Shown: piece by piece, positions 33,550 through 42,735 of the stretch | How the letters are laid out: the number at the start of each line of letters is the position of its first letter | Numbering within the stretch: position 1 is the stretch's first letter | Assembly (NCBI GenBank): GCA_035491935.1 | Contig: DATJJW010000270.1 | Coordinates: forward strand, 1 to 52,112 | Length of the DNA: 52,112 nucleotides | From: DATJJW01 sp035491935 | GTDB taxonomy: Bacteria > Pseudomonadota > Alphaproteobacteria > ATCC43930 > CGMCC-115725 | Direction of reading: 5' to 3' | Made by a program: the position numbers and the translations under genes | Notes under the pieces: generated by a model | What the model was told of the DNA's origin: nothing | The model's database searches: none | What the model saw: the letters and a program-made list of their open reading frames with translations, nothing else

Positions 33550-34514
33550 ACCCGATCGTCGCCGGCCTGCTCAATATCGTCGTTGGTCTCGTCGTGCTCC
33601 TGCTGGCGGCGACGCTGCTCACCTGGGTCGAGCGGCGGCTGCTGGGCTTCTGGCAGGACCGCTACGGCCCCAACCGCGTCGGTCCGTTCGGCGTATTGCA
33701 GGCGGCGGCGGACGGCATCAAGATCCTGTTCAAGCAGGATTGGGTGCCGCCCTTCGCCGACAAGGGTGTCTTCGTCCTGGCCCCTGCCCTGTCCATCATC
33801 ACGGCGGTGCTGGCCTTCGCGGTGATCCCGGTAACGCCGGTCATCGGCATCATCGGCGACCTGAATATCGGCATACTCTACTTCCTGGCGATAAGCGGTC
33901 TTGCCGTCTACGCCGTCGTGCTGGCCGGCTGGTCGTCGAACAACAAATATTCCCTGCTCGGCGGCATGCGCGCGGCGGCGCAGATGGTCAGCTACGAGGT
34001 CTTCATGGGGTTGTCGCTGGTCGGCGTGGTCATGATGGCCGGCTCCTTCAACCTCACCGAAATCGTCGAGAAGCAACGGGGCCTGTGGTACATCGTGCCG
34101 CAATTCATCGGGTTCATCGTCTTCTTCCTCGGCGGCATCGCCGAGACGCATCGGCTGCCCTTCGACCTGCCGGAAGGCGAGAACGAGCTTGGCGCCGGCT
34201 TCCACACCGAATATTCCGGCATGAAGTTCGGCATGTTCTTCATCGGCGAATACATCGGCATCCTGCTGGTCTCGGCGATGATCACCACGCTGTTCCTCGG
34301 CGGCTGGAACGGTCCTTTCCTGCCGCCGGTATTGTGGTTCGGCATCAAGACCGGCGCCTTCGTCGGGCTGTTCATCCTGCTGCGCGCCGCCTTGCCGCGT
34401 CCACGCTATGACCAGCTCATGGCGTTCGGCTGGGAGCTGATGCTGCCGCTGACCCTGCTCAACATCGTCGTTACCGGCGCGCTGCTGCTGCTCGCCGGCA
34501 ACGCATCGTCGTGA
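33546..34514 (+). CDS. nuoH: NADH-quinone oxidoreductase subunit H
   Basis: This 322-residue membrane subunit forms the quinone-binding junction between arms. Signatures are LLTWVERRLLGFWQDRYGPN with VGPFGVLQAAADGIK next to it, and AETHRLPFDLPEGENEL in the middle loop. Eight helices are expected. The start ATG overlaps the nuoG stop by four bases, and nuoI begins ten bases after its end. Length equals the E. coli subunit to within a few residues. Confidence 0.96.
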   Translation: MNPIVAGLLNIVVGLVVLLLAATLLTWVERRLLGFWQDRYGPNRVGPFGVLQAAADGIKILFKQDWVPPFADKGVFVLAPALSIITAVLAFAVIPVTPVIGIIGDLNIGILYFLAISGLAVYAVVLAGWSSNNKYSLLGGMRAAAQMVSYEVFMGLSLVGVVMMAGSFNLTEIVEKQRGLWYIVPQFIGFIVFFLGGIAETHRLPFDLPEGENELGAGFHTEYSGMKFGMFFIGEYIGILLVSAMITTLFLGGWNGPFLPPVLWFGIKTGAFVGLFILLRAALPRPRYDQLMAFGWELMLPLTLLNIVVTGALLLLAGNASS

Positions 34515-34524
34515 GGGCTTCGCC

Positions 34525-35040
34525 ATGATGCTGAGTGCGCTGCGCACCCTCTGGTACACCTTCCTCCACCTGTTCCACCGCCCGGTCACCGTCTCCTATC
34601 CGGAGGAGATGCCTTATCTCGCCCCGCGTTACCGCGGACGCATCATCCTGTCGCGCGATCCGGATGGCGAGGAACGCTGCGTCTCCTGCTATCTCTGCGC
34701 CGTCGCCTGTCCGGTCGACTGCATCAGCCTGCAGAAGACCGAGGAGCAAGGACGCTGGTATCCCGAATATTTCCGCATCAACTTCTCGCGCTGCATATTC
34801 TGCGGTTTCTGCGAGGAGGCCTGCCCCACCTACGCCATCCAGCTCACCCCGGATTTCGAGATGAGCGAGTATGAGCGGCCAAACCTCATCTACGAGAAAC
34901 AAGACCTGCTGATCAGCGGTACCGGGAAATATCCCGACTACAGCTTCTATCGCGTCTCCGGCCTGGCCATTCCCGGCAAGGACAAGGGCGAGGCGGAACG
35001 CGAACGGCCACCGATCGACATTCACAGCCTGCTGCCCTGA
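34525..35040 (+). CDS. nuoI: NADH-quinone oxidoreductase subunit I
   Basis: This 171-residue ferredoxin-type subunit carries clusters N6a and N6b. The two cysteine sets are C52, C55, C58 and C100, and C62 with C90, C93 and C96 (motifs RCVSCYLCAVACP and RCIFCGFCEEACP). An N-terminal amphipathic stretch attaches it to the membrane arm. A GAGGG ribosome site lies just before 34525. A 43-bp gap before nuoJ is the widest inside the operon. Confidence 0.95.
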   Translation: MMLSALRTLWYTFLHLFHRPVTVSYPEEMPYLAPRYRGRIILSRDPDGEERCVSCYLCAVACPVDCISLQKTEEQGRWYPEYFRINFSRCIFCGFCEEACPTYAIQLTPDFEMSEYERPNLIYEKQDLLISGTGKYPDYSFYRVSGLAIPGKDKGEAERERPPIDIHSLLP

Positions 35041-35083
35041 AACGTCCAGAGATAGGGCTAGAGACTGGGGAGGTACGCGCGCC

Positions 35084-35587
35084 ATGTTGAACGCGATCTT
35101 CGACATTTCGGCCGCCATCGCGGTACTCGCGACGGCCATGGTGATCACGAGGGCCCATGCCGTGCATGCGCTGCTCTATCTCATCGTTTCGCTGCTGGCA
35201 GTGGCGGTCGCCTTCTTCGTGCTGGGCGCACCTTTCGCGGCGGCACTGGAGGTCATCATCTATGCGGGGGCGATCATGGTGCTGTTCGTCTTCGTCATCA
35301 TGATGCTGAACTTGAGCGATCGCGCCTCGACCCTCGAGCGCAGCTGGCTCAGCCCTGCCGCCTGGTTCGGGCCGGCCTTCCTCGCCTCCCTGCTCGCCAT
35401 CGAATTGCTCTATCTCCTGGTCACGGCCGGTCTTACCCACACGATCGCGGCCGAAATTGGCGCCCGTTCGGTCGGCCTTGCCCTGGTCGGCCCCTACATG
35501 CTGGCGGTCGAGCTCGCCTCCTTCCTGCTGCTGGCGGGACTGGTCGGCGCGTTCCATATCGGCCGCTCGATCGATCTGGACAGGTGA
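35084..35587 (+). CDS. nuoJ: NADH-quinone oxidoreductase subunit J
   Basis: This 167-residue membrane subunit has five helices. The conserved helix 3 contains AALEVIIYAGAIMVLFVFVI with the pi-bulge region important for coupling quinone reduction to proton pumping, followed by MMLNLSD. A strong GGGGAGG precedes the ATG. It ends four bases before nuoK. Slightly shorter than the E. coli subunit at the C-terminus. Confidence 0.94.
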   Translation: MLNAIFDISAAIAVLATAMVITRAHAVHALLYLIVSLLAVAVAFFVLGAPFAAALEVIIYAGAIMVLFVFVIMMLNLSDRASTLERSWLSPAAWFGPAFLASLLAIELLYLLVTAGLTHTIAAEIGARSVGLALVGPYMLAVELASFLLLAGLVGAFHIGRSIDLDR

Positions 35588-35591
35588 TGCC

Positions 35592-35900
35592 ATGCTGACT
35601 GTCCCACTCAGCGAGGGCCTGCTGCTGGCTATCCTGCTTTTCGCGTTGGGCCTGGCCGGCGTGCTCATGCGCCGCAACCTCGTCTTCATGCTGATGTCGC
35701 TGGAGGTCATGCTGAATGCAGTCGGCCTCGCCTTCATCGTGGCGGGCGAACGCTGGGGTCAGGCCGACGGCCAGATCATGTTCATCCTGGTGCTGACCCT
35801 GGCAGCGGCGGAGGTCTCGGTCGGCCTCGCCCTCATCCTGGTGCTGCATCGTCGGCTCGATACCCTCGATGCCGACGCCGGCGACAAGCTGAAGGGCTGA
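35592..35900 (+). CDS. nuoK: NADH-quinone oxidoreductase subunit K
   Basis: This 102-residue, three-helix membrane subunit has the conserved glutamates at SLEVMLNAVGLAF and AAAEVSVGLALILVL that form the central proton channel. The start is the ATG at 35592, preceded by GGTGA; longer in-frame openings overlap nuoJ and are not family sequence. Length is as expected (about 100). Confidence 0.95.
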   Translation: MLTVPLSEGLLLAILLFALGLAGVLMRRNLVFMLMSLEVMLNAVGLAFIVAGERWGQADGQIMFILVLTLAAAEVSVGLALILVLHRRLDTLDADAGDKLKG

Positions 35901-35903
35901 GCC

Positions 35904-37748
35904 ATGGCCGATCTCCTCCCGCTTGTGCCTGCCTTGCCGCTCTTGGGATCGGTGCTGCTGATGATCTTCTCCCGTCAGCTGGCCGCCCGGTCGGCCGCGA
36001 TCATCGGCGCCGGTTCGGTCGGGCTGTCGGCGCTGCTGGCCTTCGGCCTCGCCTGGAGCTTCCTCGCGGCGCCCCCGGCCGGTCATGCCCTGGAAACCAC
36101 GATATGGCAGTGGTTCCGCATCGATGGTTTCCGGGCCGAGATCGGCCTCCGCCTCGACCCCCTGTCGTTGGTCATGATGCTGGTCATCACCGGCGTCGGC
36201 TTCCTCATCCACCTCTATTCCGTCGAGTTCATGGCGGGGGAAGAGGGATATGGCCGGTTCTTCGCCTATCTCAACCTGTTCGTCGCCGCCATGCTGGTGC
36301 TGGTCTTGGCCAGCGACCTGCTGCTGCTCTATGCCGGTTGGGAAGGTGTCGGGCTATGCAGCTATCTGCTGATCGGCTTCTGGTGGCGCGATCCCGCGAA
36401 TGGCCTGGCGGCGCGCAAGGCCTTCATCGTCACCCGGATCGGCGATACCGCCTTGCTGGTCGGCATCTTCGTGCTGGTGACGCATCTCGCCACGCTCGAC
36501 ATCCAGGAACTGATGCGGCGGGCAGCCCAGGTCTGGCCTGTCGGATCCGGCCTCGCCACGCTGGCGGCCTTCCTGCTGCTCGGCGGCGCGGTCGGCAAAT
36601 CGGCGCAATTGCCCCTGCAGACCTGGCTGCCGGATGCGATGGCCGGTCCGACGCCGGTCAGCGCACTCATCCATGCCGCGACCATGGTGACGGCCGGCGT
36701 CTATCTCATCGCCCGTACTCACGACCTGTTCATATTGGCCCCGGCGGGACAGCTCGCCGTCGGCATCATCGGCGGCTTGACCTTGCTGCTGGCCGGCGCC
36801 AGCGCCCTGGTGCAGCACGACATCAAGCGTATCCTGGCCTATTCGACCGTGAGTCAGATCGGCTACATGTTCCTGGCGCTCGGCGTCGGCGCCTGGAGCG
36901 CGGCCATGTTCCACTTCATGACCCATGCCTTTTTCAAGGCGCTGCTGTTCCTGGCCGCCGGCGCCATCACCATGCGCCTGCATCACGAGCAGAACATCTT
37001 CCGCATGGGCGGGCTGCGGCAGGAATTGCCAGCCGCGTTCTGGAGCTTCCTGATCGGCAGCGCCTCGCTCGCGGCCTTGCCGCTGGTGACGGCGGGATTC
37101 TACAGCAAGGAGGCAATTCTGGCTGGCGCCTGGGCTGCCGGCCCCGCGGGCAAGATGCTCTGGGGTGCCGGGCTCGTCGGCGCCTTCCTTACATCGCTCT
37201 ACATCTTCCGCGCCGTGTTCATCGTATTCTTCGGCGAGGCCAAGACCCACATTTCCGGCCGCTATGGCTGGTGCATCCTGGTGCCCCTGGCCGTGCTTTC
37301 CGTGCTGGCCGTGGTGGGCGGCTTCATCGAGACGCCGGCCCGGCTATTCTCCCGGCAGCTGGCGCCGGTCTTCGGGACGGCAGCGACCGCCCCCGAGGTC
37401 ACCGGCCTCATGATCCTGGCGGCATTGGTGGCGTTGGCCGGCATCGGCCTGGCCGCGCTCCTGTACCTGCGTCCGGTCCAGGAGCCGGCGGATACGTTCC
37501 TGCGGCGTTTCCTGCGCAACGACTGGGGCTTCGATGCGCTCTACGACTGGCTGCTGGTCCGGCCATTCCTGTGGGCCGCGCGCCTCAACAGCAGGGATAT
37601 CGTCGACCGGATCTATGATGGGGTCGCCGCCTTCATGCAGCTTTGCCACAGGGGCCTCAAGCAGACCCAGACCGGGCGGGTACGCTGGTACGCTGCCGGG
37701 TTGACCGTCGGCTCGGTCGCCATCGTCGCGCTGGTGGTACTGTCATGA
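35904..37748 (+). CDS. nuoL: NADH-quinone oxidoreductase subunit L (antiporter-like)
   Basis: This 614-residue distal antiporter-like subunit pumps protons. The family core includes AGWEGVGLCSYLLIGFWW, KSAQLPLQTWLPDAMAGPTP with VSALIHAATMVTAGVYL next to it, and KRILAYSTVSQIGYMFLALG. The long lateral helix and last membrane helix are present at the C-terminus (residues about 520-614). Its stop overlaps nuoM. Confidence 0.96.
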   Translation: MADLLPLVPALPLLGSVLLMIFSRQLAARSAAIIGAGSVGLSALLAFGLAWSFLAAPPAGHALETTIWQWFRIDGFRAEIGLRLDPLSLVMMLVITGVGFLIHLYSVEFMAGEEGYGRFFAYLNLFVAAMLVLVLASDLLLLYAGWEGVGLCSYLLIGFWWRDPANGLAARKAFIVTRIGDTALLVGIFVLVTHLATLDIQELMRRAAQVWPVGSGLATLAAFLLLGGAVGKSAQLPLQTWLPDAMAGPTPVSALIHAATMVTAGVYLIARTHDLFILAPAGQLAVGIIGGLTLLLAGASALVQHDIKRILAYSTVSQIGYMFLALGVGAWSAAMFHFMTHAFFKALLFLAAGAITMRLHHEQNIFRMGGLRQELPAAFWSFLIGSASLAALPLVTAGFYSKEAILAGAWAAGPAGKMLWGAGLVGAFLTSLYIFRAVFIVFFGEAKTHISGRYGWCILVPLAVLSVLAVVGGFIETPARLFSRQLAPVFGTAATAPEVTGLMILAALVALAGIGLAALLYLRPVQEPADTFLRRFLRNDWGFDALYDWLLVRPFLWAARLNSRDIVDRIYDGVAAFMQLCHRGLKQTQTGRVRWYAAGLTVGSVAIVALVVLS

Positions 37749-39208
37749 TCCTCACCTGGCTCATCCTGTTGCCGCTGCTGGGCGGCATTCCCGCCTGGAT
37801 GGCCGGCGAACGCCGGAACGTCGCGCGCTGGATCGCGCTGGTCATCCTCGTCGTCGACCTCATCCTGGCGCTTCTGCTGCTGGGCCCCAGGCCGGGTCTC
37901 GGCAGCTGGATCATGCTGGTCGACCAGCCCTGGATCCCTTCTCTCGGCATCGGCTTCCGGCTCGGCATCGACGGGCTAAGCCTGCTCCTGGTTCTCCTGA
38001 CGATCGGCCTTGCCATTGTCTCGGTCGTCATCTCCTGGACGGAGATCACCACACGCTCCGGCTTCTTCCACTGCAACCTGCTTTGGACCACGGCAGGCGT
38101 GCTCGGCGTCTTCCTGTCGCTCGACCTGTTCCTGTTTTTCTTCTTCTGGGAATTGATGTTGGTGCCGATGTACTTCCTGATCGTGCTCTGGGGGCATGAG
38201 CGACGACTTTACGCGGCGATCAAATTCTTCCTGTTCACGCAAGGCAGCGGCCTTCTGCTGCTGATCGCAATCCTGGCGTTGGCATTCGTGCACTTCTCGG
38301 CGACGGGTATCTTCACCTTCGATTACGGGGCCTTGCTCGGCACCCGTATGAACCCGACAACCGAATTCTGGCTGATGTTGGGATTCTTCATCGCCTTCAC
38401 GGTGAAGCTGCCCGCTTTCCCGTTCCATACCTGGCTGCCGGACGCCCACACCGAGGCGCCGACAGCCGGCAGCGTGCTCCTGGCCGGTATCCTGCTGAAG
38501 ACCGGGGCATACGGCCTGCTTCGCTTCGTCGTGCCGCTTTTCCCCGATGCGGCGTTAAGCTTCACCCCCGTCGCCATGATCCTGGGCGTCATCGGGATCT
38601 TCTACGGCGCCATCCTCGCCTTCGGCCAAAACGACCTGAAGCGGCTCGTCGCCTATTCGAGCGTCAGCCATATGGGCTTCGTGCTGGTCGGCGTCTTCGC
38701 CTGGAACGCGCTGGCGCTGCAGGGCGTCATCGTGCAGATGCTGGCCCACGGCATCAGCACCGGCGCCCTCTTCATCCTGGTCGGCGCCCTGCAGGAACGG
38801 CTGCATACCCGCGACATGCGGCAGATGGGCGGGCTCTGGGCCGCCATGCCGCGACTTGCGGCCATCGCACTCTTCTTCGCGATCGCATCGCTCGGCCTGC
38901 CGGGGCTGGGCAATTTCCTCGGCGAATTCATGATTCTGCTCGGCGGCTTTTCCGATCATCACTGGATCATCGCCGTTGCGACCTTCGGCGTCGTCTGGGC
39001 TGCGGCCTATGCTTTGCTGCTGGTCCAACGCACCTTCCAAGGCCAACCCGGATCGGCGATGGCGCCTGATCTCACCTCCCGGCATCTCGCGGTCATGACC
39101 GTGCTGATATTGGCCATCATCGGGCTGGGGGCTTATCCGCAGCCGGTCATCGACATGGCGACCCCCGGCATCACCTTCCTCACCCACGGCCTGGAGGTGA
39201 TACGATGA
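37745..39208 (+). CDS. nuoM: NADH-quinone oxidoreductase subunit M (antiporter-like)
   Basis: This 487-residue antiporter-like subunit has the proton-path glutamate in FFFWELMLVPMYFLIVLWG, the helix-7 lysine in LPAFPFHTWLPDAHTEAPTA, and KRLVAYSSVSHMGFVLVG. The ATG at 37745 overlaps the nuoL stop; the longer in-frame opening upstream lies within nuoL. The length is slightly below the E. coli 509. It ends overlapping nuoN. Confidence 0.96.
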   Translation: MILTWLILLPLLGGIPAWMAGERRNVARWIALVILVVDLILALLLLGPRPGLGSWIMLVDQPWIPSLGIGFRLGIDGLSLLLVLLTIGLAIVSVVISWTEITTRSGFFHCNLLWTTAGVLGVFLSLDLFLFFFFWELMLVPMYFLIVLWGHERRLYAAIKFFLFTQGSGLLLLIAILALAFVHFSATGIFTFDYGALLGTRMNPTTEFWLMLGFFIAFTVKLPAFPFHTWLPDAHTEAPTAGSVLLAGILLKTGAYGLLRFVVPLFPDAALSFTPVAMILGVIGIFYGAILAFGQNDLKRLVAYSSVSHMGFVLVGVFAWNALALQGVIVQMLAHGISTGALFILVGALQERLHTRDMRQMGGLWAAMPRLAAIALFFAIASLGLPGLGNFLGEFMILLGGFSDHHWIIAVATFGVVWAAAYALLLVQRTFQGQPGSAMAPDLTSRHLAVMTVLILAIIGLGAYPQPVIDMATPGITFLTHGLEVIR

Positions 39209-40662
39209 CCGCGGACCAGGCCATTGCCATCCTGCCCTTCATCATTCTGGGCGCCCTCATCATCCTGGTCATGCTGCTGATCGCCGTCCGGCGCAATCAT
39301 CTGATGACGGCCGTGGTCAGCGCGCTGGGTCTGCTCCTCTGCCTTTTTAGCCTGCCCTTCGCCGCGGCCAAGGCGCCGATCCTGGCAACACCGCTGTTGG
39401 CCATAGACGGCTACACGCTTTTCTTCGTCGGGCTGATCCTGGCCTCGGCGCTGGCCGTGGTGCTGTTCTCCTACGCCTATCTCGAGCAAACGAATTCGGG
39501 CCCGCGTGAGGAATATTACCTGCTGCTGTTGACGGCCACGCTCGGCGCCATCGTGCTGCCAGGTGCTGTGCATTTCGCCTCGTTCTTCCTGGGGCTGGAG
39601 ACGCTGAGCGTCTCTCTTCTCGGCCTCATCGCCTATCCCGGCGGCCAGGAGGCGCCGGCCGAAGCCGGAACCAAATACCTGATCCTCTCCGGCACCTCTT
39701 CGGCCTTCCTGCTCTTTGGCATGGCTCTGATCTATGCCGATCTCGGCACCATGTCCTTCGCCCAGATCGGCCAGGCGGCGATCGTCAGAGACATGGCCGG
39801 CTTCGCGCCTTACCGGCTCGCCGGCATCGCGCTCATCCTGGTCGGGGTGGGATTCAAGCTCTCGCTCGTGCCCTTCCACATGTGGGCACCCGATATCTAT
39901 CAAGGCGCGCCGGCGCCGATCACCGGCTTCGTCGCCGTCGTCTCGAAGATCGCCGTCTTCGCCGTCATCCTGCGCTATTTCGGCTGGAGCGATGCCTATC
40001 GCGACCCGTCGGTGCTGGACGCGCTAGCGGTGATTGCCGTGCTGTCCATGCTGGCCGGCAATCTGTTGGCGCTCCTGCAGAACAACGTGAAACGCCTTTT
40101 GGCCTACTCATCGATCGCGCACCTGGGCTATTTGCTGGTTGCGTTCCTTGTCGGTGGCGATTTCGGCTTCGCCGCAGCCGGCTATTATCTTGCGGCCTAT
40201 GCGGTCACCAGCCTTGCCGCCTTCGGCGTGGTAGCGCTGCTCACGAAGTCGGGTGAAGGCAGAGATGCCGACCGGATCGAGGATTATCAGGGCCTTTTCC
40301 GGACACAACCGTTCCTGGCCGGCTGCTTCACGCTGACCTTGCTGTCACTGGCCGGCATCCCGCCGACCATGGGTTTTATCGGCAAGGCCTATCTGTTGAT
40401 CGCCGGCGTCGGCGCTGGATTTTCGATATTGGTCGCAGCGCTTGTGCTGGGCAGCGTCATAGGCCTGTACTACTATCTGCGGATCGTCGTCGCGATGGCA
40501 GCGCCGGCGTCGCAGGATGCCTCAACCGCCGGCCGTGGACCGGTGCTTGCCGGCAGCGTCGTGCTGGGCGTGCTGCTCATTCTGCTGGTCACGTTTGGCG
40601 CGTATCCGTCCCCGATCATCGATCTCATCCGGTCGACGGTTGGGCATTGGACGTTAAGCTGA
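39205..40662 (+). CDS. nuoN: NADH-quinone oxidoreductase subunit N (antiporter-like)
   Basis: This 485-residue antiporter-like subunit is the same length as in E. coli. Family marks are FLGLETLSVSLLGLIAYPGG, SLVPFHMWAPDIYQGAPAPI and KRLLAYSSIAHLGYLLVAFL. The ATG overlaps the nuoM stop (ATGA). It is the last gene of the operon. All 14 subunit functions are therefore encoded without accessory genes or gaps. Confidence 0.96.
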   Translation: MTADQAIAILPFIILGALIILVMLLIAVRRNHLMTAVVSALGLLLCLFSLPFAAAKAPILATPLLAIDGYTLFFVGLILASALAVVLFSYAYLEQTNSGPREEYYLLLLTATLGAIVLPGAVHFASFFLGLETLSVSLLGLIAYPGGQEAPAEAGTKYLILSGTSSAFLLFGMALIYADLGTMSFAQIGQAAIVRDMAGFAPYRLAGIALILVGVGFKLSLVPFHMWAPDIYQGAPAPITGFVAVVSKIAVFAVILRYFGWSDAYRDPSVLDALAVIAVLSMLAGNLLALLQNNVKRLLAYSSIAHLGYLLVAFLVGGDFGFAAAGYYLAAYAVTSLAAFGVVALLTKSGEGRDADRIEDYQGLFRTQPFLAGCFTLTLLSLAGIPPTMGFIGKAYLLIAGVGAGFSILVAALVLGSVIGLYYYLRIVVAMAAPASQDASTAGRGPVLAGSVVLGVLLILLVTFGAYPSPIIDLIRSTVGHWTLS

Positions 40663-40668
40663 TACCGC

Positions 40669-40708
40669 AGTGCATAGCCATGGCCCGGAGGCCTGTTCTA
40701 AGTGCACT
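40669..40708 (+). terminator. Nested stem-loop after nuoN
   Basis: AGTGCA (40669-40674) can pair with TGCACT (40703-40708), enclosing a tight GGCC-CGGA-GGCC hairpin (40682-40693). It starts seven bases after the nuoN stop. There is no T-run, so it may be a processing or stability hairpin rather than an intrinsic terminator. TATACT at 40748-40753 is a possible -10 for the CBS gene. Confidence 0.35.
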
Positions 40709-40846
40709 TGCCCTAACCCCAAGAAGAGCACAGCTTTAAATACGCGATATACTCGATCGATGAATCCGCCCCTTTTTGAGGCCGGATCGGCGTTTGTTCC
40801 TCCGAGAAGGCCCCTCATAGAAAGGCGGATCCAGGGAGGCCGTCTT

Positions 40847-41284
40847 ATGTCCATCAGCATTCGCCAAATGCTCGACACCAAGGGTTGGGGCGTCGTTGTC
40901 GTGACGAAGCGCCAGCCGGTCACCTCCGTTGCACAATTCTTGACCGCGAACAAGATAGGTGCCGCGCCAGTCGTCGACGAAGACGGCTTGGTCGTCGGCA
41001 TGCTGTCCGAACGCGATATTACGCGGGCGGTCGGCCAGTACGGTGAGGATGCCGTCTGCAAAGTGGCTGAAGAGCTGATGACCAAGCTGGTCGCGACCTG
41101 CACGCCCGAAGACAACATCATCGATATCATGCAGCTCATGACCTCAAAGCGTTGCCGCCACATTCCGGTCATGAACGGCGAGCGGCTGCTCGGCATCGTC
41201 AGCATCGGCGACGTGGTCAAGGCCCGGCTGGAGGAGGCGCAATTCGAAGTGGATGCATTGCGCTCCTACATCACGTCGCCCTGA
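40847..41284 (+). CDS. Two-CBS-domain protein
   Basis: This 145-residue cytoplasmic protein consists of a tandem CBS (Bateman) module. Repeat 1 covers about residues 8-65 (VTSVAQFLTANKIGAAPVVD, GMLSERDITRAV) and repeat 2 about 75-132 (IIDIMQLMTSKRCRHIPVMN, GIVSIGDVVKARLEE). Such modules bind adenine nucleotides or NADH and sense energy state. No enzyme domain is attached. The ATG at 40847 follows AGGGAGG. It directly follows the complex I operon in the same direction, so a redox- or energy-sensing role is plausible but inferred. Confidence 0.87.
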   Translation: MSISIRQMLDTKGWGVVVVTKRQPVTSVAQFLTANKIGAAPVVDEDGLVVGMLSERDITRAVGQYGEDAVCKVAEELMTKLVATCTPEDNIIDIMQLMTSKRCRHIPVMNGERLLGIVSIGDVVKARLEEAQFEVDALRSYITSP

Positions 41285-41358
41285 TCTGATCGGCCGACGC
41301 CCGCTGCCATGGTTTCGGTATGGCCGCTTCCGCCGTACCGGGTAGGGACCGTTCGTTC

Positions 41359-42735
41359 TCACACGAACGAGATCGTCTCCGCGCTTTCCAGGATGCGGCG
41401 GATCACCTGCAGCGCGCCTTCCAGCGCCACCTCCGAGCGTGGCGCGCCGAGGCAGAGGCGGATGCCCTGCGACACCGGATCATGTGGCCGCAGCGCATGG
41501 GGCGGCACCAGAGTGATGCCGGATTGTGCGGCCTGGGTCACGAGGCTGGTCACCGTGCGCCCGACCGGCAGCGGCAGCCAGACATGGAACGCTGCCTCGG
41601 CATCGCTTTCCGGCAGCCAGTCGGCCAGCACGCGCCGGACGATATTGACACGCTGGATCGCCTTTTCCCGTTTCAGCCGCGCTTGGCGGGCCAGCCCGCC
41701 ATTGACGATGAGGCGCGCAACCGCCTCCGCCATGATCGGCGTCGCCATCCAGCCGGTGGCGCGGATCGCATTGATGCAGCGGTCGCGAAATGCTTCCGGT
41801 GCCACCATGGCGCCCACGCGCAGGCCCGGTGCCAGGCATTTGGCGAAGCTCACCGCATAGAAGCTGCGCTCGGGCACCAATGCCGCGATCGGCCTAGGCG
41901 CGGTCTCGAAGAGAAAGCCATAGGCATCGTCTTCGAGCAGATAGGCGTCACGCCGGCGCAGGATCTCGGCGATCTCCTGACGGCGCTCCAACGGCATCAC
42001 CGTGCCGGTCGGCGTCTGCAGGGTCGGCATGGCATAGAGCACACGCGCGCCGGTGCGGCCGAAGGCATCGTCCAGCGCTTGCGGCAGGATGCCGTGCCGG
42101 TCGATCGCGACACCGGTCAGCCGATAGCCGCATTGGGCGGACAGCGCGAACATGCCGGAATATGTCAGGCTCTCGGTCAGCACCGTATCGCCGGGGGCTG
42201 CCACCATGCCGAGCGCGATCGACAGCGCATGCTGGGCGCCATGGGTGATGAAGACGCGGTCGGGATCGGCCGACATGCCATGGGCTGCGAGCCAGGATGC
42301 CGCCGCCTCGCGATGATCGCGCCGCCCCTGATGCGAAAGATAACCCAGCAAGCCGTCGGCGCTGCCATCGGTGACGATGTCGGACAGGATCGCGGCGATC
42401 ACCTCCTCCTCGCCCGTTGACGGCGGAACGTTGAGGGCCAGGTTGACATCCCGCTCCTCGGCGGCCTTGGCCATCCCTGCCCCGCCATTATCCCGGCGCA
42501 GCACGAAGGTGCCGCGGCCGACCTCGCCCGAGATCAGCCCACGCTGCTCGGCTTCGGCATAGGCCTTGGACACGGTGCCGACGCTGAGGCCGAGCCGCTC
42601 TGCCATATCGCGCTGGGGCAGGAGCCGGGTGCCCGGCTTCACCCGACCCGAGGCGATATCCTCTTCCAATTGGGTGACGATCGCGGCGTAGCGCGGGCCG
42701 TGGCCGGTGCCGAGGCGGGGTATCCAATCTGTCAT
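41359..42735 (-). CDS. MocR/PdxR-type PLP-dependent transcriptional regulator
   Basis: This 458-residue regulator fuses a GntR winged helix (about residues 15-85: YAAIVTQLEEDIASGRVKPG, then LGLSVGTVSKAYAEAEQRGL) to an aminotransferase-like domain. The latter has ITHGAQHALSIAL, MPTLQTPTGTVM, LEDDAYGFLFE and the PLP-lysine segment VSFAKCLAPGLRVGAM. MocR proteins sense amino acids, amines or vitamin B6 forms through PLP. The ATG at 42735 is preferred over one 12 codons upstream. It is divergent from the molybdenum hydroxylase operon and presumably controls it, using TGATGCA sites in the shared gap. Confidence 0.9.
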   Translation of the reverse strand: MTDWIPRLGTGHGPRYAAIVTQLEEDIASGRVKPGTRLLPQRDMAERLGLSVGTVSKAYAEAEQRGLISGEVGRGTFVLRRDNGGAGMAKAAEERDVNLALNVPPSTGEEEVIAAILSDIVTDGSADGLLGYLSHQGRRDHREAAASWLAAHGMSADPDRVFITHGAQHALSIALGMVAAPGDTVLTESLTYSGMFALSAQCGYRLTGVAIDRHGILPQALDDAFGRTGARVLYAMPTLQTPTGTVMPLERRQEIAEILRRRDAYLLEDDAYGFLFETAPRPIAALVPERSFYAVSFAKCLAPGLRVGAMVAPEAFRDRCINAIRATGWMATPIMAEAVARLIVNGGLARQARLKREKAIQRVNIVRRVLADWLPESDAEAAFHVWLPLPVGRTVTSLVTQAAQSGITLVPPHALRPHDPVSQGIRLCLGAPRSEVALEGALQVIRRILESAETISFV

